Of a stretch of DNA of 20,149 nt, positions 7,087 to 13,803 are shown in pieces. The stretch comes from AE-B3B sp964543295. GTDB lineage: Bacteria > Aerophobota > Aerophobia > Aerophobales > AE-B3A. Numbering within the stretch: position 1 is the stretch's first letter; every line of letters starts with the position of its first letter. Both the position numbers and the translations under genes were made by a program. The notes beneath the pieces are model-generated. The model was not told the origin of the DNA. It did not search any database and saw nothing but the letters and a program-made list of their open reading frames with translations. Location of the stretch: NCBI GenBank assembly GCA_964543295.1, contig CAZIXA010000039.1, positions 1 to 20,149 on the forward strand, in the 5' to 3' direction.

Positions 7087-9963
7087 ATGAAGCGGGGTAG
7101 TCTAATGAGTCAAGATAAGATCATTATAAGAGGAGCCAGGGAGCATAATCTAAAGGACATTGATCTTGAGATTCCTCGCAACAAATTAGTGGTCATTACC
7201 GGCTTAAGTGGCTCAGGAAAATCTTCTCTTGCCTTTGATACCCTTTATGCGGAGGGCCAACGTCGATATGTGGAATCGCTTTCCAGTTACGCTCGCCAGT
7301 TCTTGGAGCAGATGTCCAAACCCAAAGTGGACTACATTGAGGGTCTATCTCCCGCCATTAGTATCGAACAACGTAAGGCCTCTTCAAATCCTAGATCCAC
7401 AGTAGCCACCTTAACTGAGATCTATGATTACTTAAGACTCCTATTTGCTCACATTGGTGAGCCTCATTGCTATAAGTGTGGAAGAAGAATTCGCCCTCAA
7501 ACCATAGAGGATATGACCAATCATGTTATGAGGCTCGAAGAAGGTTCTTCAATTCTCGTCCTTTCCCCTCTGGTGAGAGGAAGGAAGGGGGAGTATCGAG
7601 ATCTTCTGGAAGATATACAAAGAGAAGGTTACCTGAGGATCAGGATAGACGGGGAAATCCATCTTCTGGAGGAAGATATTTTCCTTGACAAAAACAAAAA
7701 ACATACTGTCGAGGTGGTGGTGGACAGACTGAAAGTGAAAAAAGGAATAGAGACTCGCCTGGCTGATTCTTTAGAGGCAGCCTCTAACCGTAGTGGAGGA
7801 CTGGTTCTCGTCATTCAAAAGATAGACGAAGCAGAAAAGCAATATATATTTAGCCGATACTTTGCCTGTCCGGAGTGCGGCATCAGTTACGAGGAGATTT
7901 CCTCCCGCATGTTTTCATTTAATAGCCCCTATGGTGCCTGTCCTGCCTGTAATGGACTGGGAACCAAGCAGACTATAGATCCTGAGCTGGTAGTGCCAGA
8001 CAAAACCAGATCCTTGAGAGAAGGGGCCATAGTCCCCTGGGAAGAAGGAGTTGGATTCTACCGGTGGGCGAGAACCGCTTCCCGATATTATTTTAGAAAA
8101 ATTGCCTCCCTGGCAAGACATTATAACTTTTCTCTGGATATCCCTTTTCGGAATCTACCAGACGAGATGCAAAAGATCCTGCTTTATGGCTCAAATTCTG
8201 AGGAAATTAAATTTACCGAACGAAGAGGAGGCGAGTTCTATGATTACTGGGCTTCCTTTGAAGGAGTGATCCCTAACCTGGAAAGAAGATACAAGGAGAG
8301 TGACTCCGACTACGTTCAAGAAGAGATCTCTAAATATGTCAGGGAAACACCCTGTCCTGACTGTGGAGGAGCTCGTCTGCGTAAGGAAAGTCTGGCGGTG
8401 ACTCTGAGAAGTAAATCAATTTATGAGGTTGTTAAACTAAGTATCAAGGAAAATGAGAGGTTCTTTTCTAAACTAAAGCTCACCCCCCGAGAAAAGCTTA
8501 TAGCGGGGGAGATTCTGAAAGAGATAAGGAAAAGATTAGGTTTTATGGTAAGTGTGGGGCTCGATTATCTTACTCTGGATAGAAGGGTAGGAACCTTATC
8601 GGGAGGTGAAGCAGAGCGCATTCGACTGGCTACCCAAATAGGATCGGGTCTGGTTGGGGTAATCTACATCCTGGATGAGCCTACCATCGGACTGCATCAA
8701 AGAGACAACCAGAGGCTCCTTCGCACCTTAAAGGGTCTGAGAGACCTGGGGAACACCATAATTGTGGTGGAGCATGATAGATCTACCATCGAGGTAGCCG
8801 ATCACATAATAGATTTAGGACCCGGAGCAGGGGAGCACGGAGGGGAGGTAGTGGTATCCGGGCCTCTGAAAGAGGTTCTTTCCTCTGAACGTAGTCTGAC
8901 CGGTAAATACCTCAAGGGAGAGCTAAAGATACCCCTTCCCTTAGTCCGTCGGCATCCTAAAGATAGTCAATACCTGGAGATTATTGGAGCAAGAGAGCAC
9001 AATCTAAAGAAAATAGATATCAAGATTCCTCTGGGAACATTTGTCTGTGTTACCGGTGTCTCAGGCTCAGGAAAAAGCACCCTGGTGGAGGAGATATTAT
9101 ACCGAGCCCTGGCCCGACATTTTTACAATAGCCGAATAAGGCCGGGCAAACACGACAAAATAGAGGGTCTTCAATACATTGATAAGGTGGTAGTGATTGA
9201 TCAATCCCCTATTGGGAGGACTCCCCGATCTAATCCAGCTACCTACACTGGCCTTTTTACCCCTATCCGGCAGCTTTTCTCGCGGGTAGAAGAGGCCAGA
9301 ATGAGAGGCTACAATCAGGGTAGATTTAGCTTTAACGTGAGACGGGGTAGATGCCAGCAATGTAAAGGAGAAGGGATGATCAAGATTGAGATGCAATTTC
9401 TACCTGATGTTTATGTCCCCTGTGATGTCTGCAAAGGAAAGCGCTATAGCAAGGAGACCCTTCAGATAAAGTACAAGGGGAAAAATATTGCTGATGTTTT
9501 GGAGCTAACGGTAGAGGAGGCTCTTAGTTTCTTCCGCAATATTCCTCAAATAAAGCGAAAACTCAAGACCTTGTATGATGTGGGATTAGGATATATCCGC
9601 CTGGGACAACCGGCAACTACTCTTTCCGGAGGCGAAGCCCAGAGGGTAAAACTTTCCAAAGAGCTAAGCAAAATAGGAACAGGAAAAACGCTCTACATAC
9701 TGGATGAGCCTACCACGGGACTGCATTTTGCCGATATAGAAAAACTTCTTGATGTGCTTAATCGGCTGGTGGATAAGGGAAATACTGTTCTTGTCATCGA
9801 GCACAATCCTGATGTAATTAAAGTAGCCGATTATATCATTGACCTGGGTCCCGAAGGAGGAGATGAGGGAGGGGAGCTGGTTGCTTTCGGTTCCCCAGAA
9901 GAGATTAGCCGAAATCGGCGTTCCTATACAGGAGAGATCCTGAAAAAAGCCCTTTCTGAATAA
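7087..9963 (+). CDS. uvrA: UvrABC excinuclease subunit A
   Basis: This is the complete damage-recognition ATPase of nucleotide excision repair, which scans DNA with UvrB in the cytoplasm. At 958 residues it is near the usual ~940. It has two ABC ATPase modules. The Walker A motifs GLSGSGKS (39-46) and GVSGSGKS (near 657) each have a partner signature, LSGGEAERIRLA (near 504) and LSGGEAQRVKLS (near 847). Walker B motifs are ILDEPTIGLH and ILDEPTTGLH. The zinc modules CPECG...CPAC (about 261-294) and CQQC...CDVC (about 756-787) are present, as is the family sequence RRYVESLSSYARQF. The ATG at 7087 has AAAGGA five bases upstream; a second in-frame ATG at 7105 gives the more typical MSQDKIIIRGAREHN start and cannot be excluded. 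No uvrB or uvrC is nearby. The gene has no intrinsic terminator: its stop is followed within six bases by a mobile element. Confidence 0.98.
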   Translation: MKRGSLMSQDKIIIRGAREHNLKDIDLEIPRNKLVVITGLSGSGKSSLAFDTLYAEGQRRYVESLSSYARQFLEQMSKPKVDYIEGLSPAISIEQRKASSNPRSTVATLTEIYDYLRLLFAHIGEPHCYKCGRRIRPQTIEDMTNHVMRLEEGSSILVLSPLVRGRKGEYRDLLEDIQREGYLRIRIDGEIHLLEEDIFLDKNKKHTVEVVVDRLKVKKGIETRLADSLEAASNRSGGLVLVIQKIDEAEKQYIFSRYFACPECGISYEEISSRMFSFNSPYGACPACNGLGTKQTIDPELVVPDKTRSLREGAIVPWEEGVGFYRWARTASRYYFRKIASLARHYNFSLDIPFRNLPDEMQKILLYGSNSEEIKFTERRGGEFYDYWASFEGVIPNLERRYKESDSDYVQEEISKYVRETPCPDCGGARLRKESLAVTLRSKSIYEVVKLSIKENERFFSKLKLTPREKLIAGEILKEIRKRLGFMVSVGLDYLTLDRRVGTLSGGEAERIRLATQIGSGLVGVIYILDEPTIGLHQRDNQRLLRTLKGLRDLGNTIIVVEHDRSTIEVADHIIDLGPGAGEHGGEVVVSGPLKEVLSSERSLTGKYLKGELKIPLPLVRRHPKDSQYLEIIGAREHNLKKIDIKIPLGTFVCVTGVSGSGKSTLVEEILYRALARHFYNSRIRPGKHDKIEGLQYIDKVVVIDQSPIGRTPRSNPATYTGLFTPIRQLFSRVEEARMRGYNQGRFSFNVRRGRCQQCKGEGMIKIEMQFLPDVYVPCDVCKGKRYSKETLQIKYKGKNIADVLELTVEEALSFFRNIPQIKRKLKTLYDVGLGYIRLGQPATTLSGGEAQRVKLSKELSKIGTGKTLYILDEPTTGLHFADIEKLLDVLNRLVDKGNTVLVIEHNPDVIKVADYIIDLGPEGGDEGGELVAFGSPEEISRNRRSYTGEILKKALSE

Positions 9964-9968
9964 GAAAG

Positions 9969-9998
9969 GGGGGTCAGGTCTCAACATTTGACATTCAA
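9969..9998 (+). repeat. Left terminal inverted repeat of the element
   Basis: These 30 bases are the exact reverse complement of 10146-10175. They include TTGACA at 9988-9993. This is followed after 17 bases by CATAAC at 10011-10016, which matches four of six positions of a -10 box, so the left end might provide a weak rightward promoter for the downstream operon. The promoter reading is inference. Confidence 0.85.
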
Positions 9999-10145
9999 TC
10001 ATTTATTTTCCATAACCTTAAGATGTTCGTCTTATCTTTATCGGTTTCTTGGCGGGAAGATGTCAATCACCTTAAGTGACCATGATTACGCTTATTCTGC
10101 AGGTGAACTTTCCGGCAATTTCTCATGTCAATCAAAAATCTCTTG

Positions 10146-10175
10146 TTGAATGTCAAATGTTGAGACCTGACCCCC
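10146..10175 (-). repeat. Right terminal inverted repeat of the element
   Basis: These 30 bases mirror 9969-9998 without mismatch. The last base, 10175, is immediately followed by ATGGAG, which contains the GGAG that serves as ribosome binding site for the NuoE-like gene. The insertion therefore lies at the upstream edge of that gene's translation signal. Confidence 0.85.
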
Positions 10176-10187
10176 ATGGAGATTGGA

Positions 10188-10670
10188 ATGGGTGATGAGT
10201 TGAGTAAGGCTGAAGTTAAGCTAAACAAGGTTGAAATCGATAAGATTCTAGAAAAACATGAAAACGAGGCCGGTTCGTTAATCCCTATCCTGCAAGAGGT
10301 GCAAAAGATTCATGGTTATCTACCTGAAGAGATACTGACTTATATAAGTGAGCGCTCAAAGGTCCCTTTGAATAAAATCTACGGCATAGTTACCTTTTAT
10401 GCTCAGTTTTCTTTAGTTCCTCGAGGAAAGAATACCATCAAGATCTGTCAGGGGACAGCCTGCCATGTGAAGGGAGGAAAGCGAGTTCTGACGAAGCTGG
10501 AAAAAGCATTAGGAATCAAAACTGGAGAGACTTCTCCCGATTTAAAATTTACTCTGGAAACAGTTAGATGTCTGGGAACCTGTTTTTTAGCTCCGGTGAT
10601 GATAATTAACTCTGACTACTTTGGCAAACTCACTCCGGATAAAGTGAATAGTATATTGGAACAGTATTAG
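10188..10670 (+). CDS. NuoE-like [2Fe-2S] thioredoxin-fold subunit
   Basis: This subunit of about 160 residues matches the NuoE/HydC family, which carries one [2Fe-2S] cluster in a thioredoxin-like fold and relays electrons next to the NuoF flavin subunit. Counting from the first possible ATG (10176), the four ligands are C91 and C96 (CQGTAC) and C132 and C136 (CLGTC), in the normal C-x4-C and C-x3-C spacing. The N-terminal helical part (PILQEVQKIHGYLPEE) is typical. I prefer the ATG at 10188 because GGAG at 10178-10181 lies six bases before it, whereas the ATG at 10176 has only the mobile element's C-tract upstream. It is the first gene of the formate dehydrogenase operon, and its own promoter has either been displaced or is supplied by the element. 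Confidence 0.93.
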   Translation: MGDELSKAEVKLNKVEIDKILEKHENEAGSLIPILQEVQKIHGYLPEEILTYISERSKVPLNKIYGIVTFYAQFSLVPRGKNTIKICQGTACHVKGGKRVLTKLEKALGIKTGETSPDLKFTLETVRCLGTCFLAPVMIINSDYFGKLTPDKVNSILEQY

Positions 10671-10687
10671 ATGAAAAGTGAAACTCG

Positions 10688-13600
10688 ATGAGAAAATTAT
10701 CTAGTATTGAGGAACTGGAATCTTATCGGACATCGATTTTAACAAAAGAGGGTCCTGAAAAAATTAGAGTACGAATTTGTATGACCGGATGTCGGGCCTA
10801 TGGAGCAAAGGAGATTAAGAGGACCTTAGCAGAGGAGATTAATACGGGAGGCCTGGGGGATAGAGTAGAGATTATTTCTACTGGCTGTCATGGTTTTTGT
10901 GCTCGGGCTCCAGTTATGACTGTTGATCCAGAAGATATATTTTATCAGCAAGTATCTCCTCAGGATGTTCCCGAGATTGTCTCCCAGACTTTAAAAAAAG
11001 GAAAGATAGTCGAACGCCTTCTCTATGAGGATCCTAGCACTGGCAAAAGAATAGTTCATTCTCGCGATGTCCCCTTTTATAAAAAGCAGACCAGGAATAT
11101 TCTTCGTAACTGCGGCAGGATCGATCCTACCAATATTTCCCACTATATTGCTCGAGATGGTTATTCAGCTTTAGGCAAGATACTTGGCCTGGGTGATCCA
11201 GCAGGCATAATCGAAATCATGAAAAAATCCGGTTTGCGAGGACGAGGAGGGGCAGGATTTCCCACTGGTCTAAAATGGAGTTTTGCCAGAGCTGCTAAAG
11301 GCAGTCCCAAGTACTTTATCTGCAATGCTGACGAAGGTGACCCTGGTGCTTTTATGGATCGAGCCCTCTTGGAAGGAGACCCTCACAGCGTTCTCGAGGG
11401 AATCATCATTGGTGGCTATGCTATTGGAGCCAAGCAGGGTTATATCTATGTTCGAGCGGAATACCCCATAGCCGTAGAACATTTGGAGATCGCTATTAGG
11501 CAGGCAAAAGAGTTGGGATTTTTGGGTGAGGATATTCTGGGCAGCGGTTTTAGCTTTGATATAAGAATCAAACAAGGAGCAGGTGCCTTTGTCTGTGGCG
11601 AGGAGACGGCTCTTATCGCTTCCCTAGAGGGTAGGAGAGGCATGCCTCGACCTCGACCTCCCTTTCCGGCTCAGTCCGGCTTATGGGGCAAACCCACCTG
11701 TATTAATAATGTAGAAACCCTGGCTAATCTTCCTTATATCTTTCTTGAAGGTGTAGATGAGTATGCAAAGATAGGGACAGAGAAAAGTAAAGGAACAAAA
11801 ATATTCGCTCTGGCTGGCAAAATAAACAATACCGGTTTAGTAGAGGTGCCTATGGGGACAACCTTAAGAGAGGTCGTTTTTGATATCGGGGGTGGGGTTG
11901 CTAAGGGGAGAAAATTCAAAGCTGTCCAGATAGGTGGTCCCTCTGGAGGTTGTATACCGGAAAGGTATTTAGATTTACCTATTGACTATGACTCTCTGAA
12001 GGGAGCCGGGGCTATAATGGGTTCAGGTGGAATGGTGGTTATGGACGATAACACCTGTATGGTGGATATAGCCAGGTTCTTTTTAGAATTTGTCCAGGAC
12101 GAATCCTGTGGTAAGTGTGTACCCTGTCGCATAGGAACTAAACGGATGCTGGAGATATTGACGCGTATAACCCAGGGAGAAGGCGAGGCCGAGGATATTG
12201 AACGGCTCGAAGAATTGGCGAAGATGGTTAAGGATGCTTCTCTCTGTGGTTTGGGCCAAACTGCTCCCAACCCCGTCCTTTCCACTCTTCGCTATTTTCT
12301 ACCCGAATACCGGAGCCATATAGAAGAAAAATACTGTCCAGCCTGTAGCTGTGAAGCTTTATTTATCTCTCCCTGTCAACACGCCTGTCCTTTAGGTATA
12401 GATATTCCTGGATACATTGAACTAATTACTCAGGAGAGGTTTGAAGAAGCATTATCTTTGATCGAAGAAAAAAACCCTTTTCCGGCTATTTGTGGGCGGG
12501 TTTGCCATCATCCCTGTGAGGCAAAATGCCGAAGGGGTGAGATAGATGAGCCAGTAGCCATAAATGCCTTAAAAAGATTTGTTAGCGATAGGGTTCCAAA
12601 GGAGAGAAGAAGAGTATCCCTTCCCTCAGTGAGAAGAGAGGAGAAGGTGGCTATTATTGGCTCCGGTCCGGCTGGACTTAGCGCCGCCCATTACCTGGCC
12701 CGCTGGGGATACGGGGTTACTGTCTTTGAGGCTTTGCCCTGGGCCGGAGGAATGCTGAGAGTTGGCATTCCTGACTATCGACTGCCTAAGCCCATACTTA
12801 AGGAAGAGATTCTTGCCGCGGTAAAGAATCTAGGAGTTGAGATTAGAACCAATATTTGCGTCGGACAGAATTTACCATTTGAACAAATCTTTCCCTCGGG
12901 TTACAGGGCAGTATTTATCGCTACTGGATCTCCCAAAAGCCGAAAGTTAGGTATTCCTGGTGAGGATCTAAAGGGTGTATTTTCTGGTCTGGAATTTTTG
13001 AGAAAAATGAATTTGGGGGAGAGACTCGATTTGGGTGAGAAAACGGTAGTTATCGGAGGGGGTAATGCGGCTGTAGATGCAGCCAGGTCCGCCTTGCGTA
13101 TGGGTGTCAAAGAAGTGATCATCCTTTATCGCCGAACTAGACAAGAAATGCCGGCTATAGACTCCGAGGTGGAGGCAACGGAGAAAGAAGGGATAGAGAT
13201 TAAGTATTTAGCTGCTCCGGTGAGAATTCTAAATAAGGATAGTGGGGTATGCGATTTAGAGTGCATCCGGATGAGATTGGGGGAATACGATAGGAGCGGC
13301 CGAAGACGTCCTCTTCCTATCCCTGGCTCCGAGTTTATGATAGAGGCAGATTCCATAATATCGGCTGTGGGTCAGTCCGCTGATTTATCATTTCTTCCTT
13401 CTTCCTTAATCATCAATAATGGAGGCAATCTTTCTGTTGATCCTCATACCTTGGCTACTGAACAGTCAGGGATATTTGCCGGAGGCGATGTAATAACTGG
13501 TCCAGCTACTGTAGTGGAGGCCATAGCCGCCGGCAGAAGAGCGGCTGTATCCATACACCGGTATTTGAGAGGAGAGCCACTTCAGAGAGTCCCCGTAATA

Positions 13601-13798
13601 CAGAAAAATCAGCTTTCAGAGATTGAAGGTGAACCGACCCCAGAACCTGTAGAAAAACCTCGTCTGTCTATACCGGTCCTACCTTTGAAAGAAAGAATTA
13701 AAAGTTTCCAGGAAATAGAGCAGAGTTTTAGCCGTGATATGGCCATTGAAGAGGCAAAAAGATGTCTAAAGTGCCACCTAGAACAGCAGGGAAGGTAG
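10688..13798 (+). CDS. NuoF-GltD/NfnB fusion, FDH beta-type diaphorase subunit
   Basis: This 1036-residue protein joins two flavoprotein modules. Residues 1-110 form a thioredoxin-like Fe-S domain with C31, C35, C67 and C71. Residues 150-545 are NuoF: GRGGAGFPTG (185-194) for FMN/NADH, GAGAFVCGEETAL (297-309), and a [4Fe-4S] site at C474, C477, C480 and C520. A cysteine-rich GltD/NfnB-type section follows (C550, C553, C555, C563, C567, C602, C606, C610, C614). After it come an FAD site GSGPAG (658-663), a second nucleotide site GGGNAAVDAA (790-799) and YRR at 814-816, which in GltD relatives favours NADP(H). AGGDVITGPATVVEAI (931-946) closes the FAD fold. The end carries a lone CLKC. It would connect formate oxidation or CO2 reduction to NAD(H) and NADP(H). 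Similar fusions are known in FDH and Stn-type transhydrogenases of acetogens. The start has no clear ribosome binding site. Confidence 0.93.
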   Translation: MRKLSSIEELESYRTSILTKEGPEKIRVRICMTGCRAYGAKEIKRTLAEEINTGGLGDRVEIISTGCHGFCARAPVMTVDPEDIFYQQVSPQDVPEIVSQTLKKGKIVERLLYEDPSTGKRIVHSRDVPFYKKQTRNILRNCGRIDPTNISHYIARDGYSALGKILGLGDPAGIIEIMKKSGLRGRGGAGFPTGLKWSFARAAKGSPKYFICNADEGDPGAFMDRALLEGDPHSVLEGIIIGGYAIGAKQGYIYVRAEYPIAVEHLEIAIRQAKELGFLGEDILGSGFSFDIRIKQGAGAFVCGEETALIASLEGRRGMPRPRPPFPAQSGLWGKPTCINNVETLANLPYIFLEGVDEYAKIGTEKSKGTKIFALAGKINNTGLVEVPMGTTLREVVFDIGGGVAKGRKFKAVQIGGPSGGCIPERYLDLPIDYDSLKGAGAIMGSGGMVVMDDNTCMVDIARFFLEFVQDESCGKCVPCRIGTKRMLEILTRITQGEGEAEDIERLEELAKMVKDASLCGLGQTAPNPVLSTLRYFLPEYRSHIEEKYCPACSCEALFISPCQHACPLGIDIPGYIELITQERFEEALSLIEEKNPFPAICGRVCHHPCEAKCRRGEIDEPVAINALKRFVSDRVPKERRRVSLPSVRREEKVAIIGSGPAGLSAAHYLARWGYGVTVFEALPWAGGMLRVGIPDYRLPKPILKEEILAAVKNLGVEIRTNICVGQNLPFEQIFPSGYRAVFIATGSPKSRKLGIPGEDLKGVFSGLEFLRKMNLGERLDLGEKTVVIGGGNAAVDAARSALRMGVKEVIILYRRTRQEMPAIDSEVEATEKEGIEIKYLAAPVRILNKDSGVCDLECIRMRLGEYDRSGRRRPLPIPGSEFMIEADSIISAVGQSADLSFLPSSLIINNGGNLSVDPHTLATEQSGIFAGGDVITGPATVVEAIAAGRRAAVSIHRYLRGEPLQRVPVIQKNQLSEIEGEPTPEPVEKPRLSIPVLPLKERIKSFQEIEQSFSRDMAIEEAKRCLKCHLEQQGR

Positions 13799-13803
13799 AT
13801 ATA

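Larger units (their letters stand above)
9969..10175. mobile_element. MITE/REP-type element with 30-bp terminal inverted repeats
   Basis: A 207-base non-coding element fills the gap between uvrA and the formate dehydrogenase operon. It starts five bases after the uvrA stop and ends exactly at the base before ATGGAG of the next gene. Its ends are perfect 30-base inverted repeats starting GGGGGTCAGGTCTCAACA. The interior has no gene; ATGTCAATCA occurs twice, at 10060-10069 and 10125-10134, and TGTCAA recurs in the ends. No target-site duplication is visible. G-rich ends of the GGGTCAGGTCT type are, from general knowledge, associated with IS200/RAYT-family transposition in many uncultured bacteria, so this is probably a non-autonomous derivative whose transposase is elsewhere. 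The paired ends could form a long hairpin in RNA and thereby end uvrA transcription. Confidence 0.8.

Noticed and set aside
9988..10016. Firm promoter call inside the left terminal repeat
   Set aside because: TTGACA is perfect but the -10 candidate CATAAC matches only four of six positions, and every copy of the element would carry the same -35. I mention it only as a possibility.
11270..12285. Several 60-100 codon open frames on the strand opposite the NuoF fusion
   Set aside because: They lie antisense to a strongly supported gene, lack ribosome binding sites and have low-complexity composition typical of shadow frames.
13762..13803. Earlier ATG for fdhA overlapping the NuoF fusion
   Set aside because: The 14 extra residues match nothing at NuoG/FdhA N-termini and are just the second reading frame of the previous gene. 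The ATG at 13804 has a ribosome binding site and gives the usual start.
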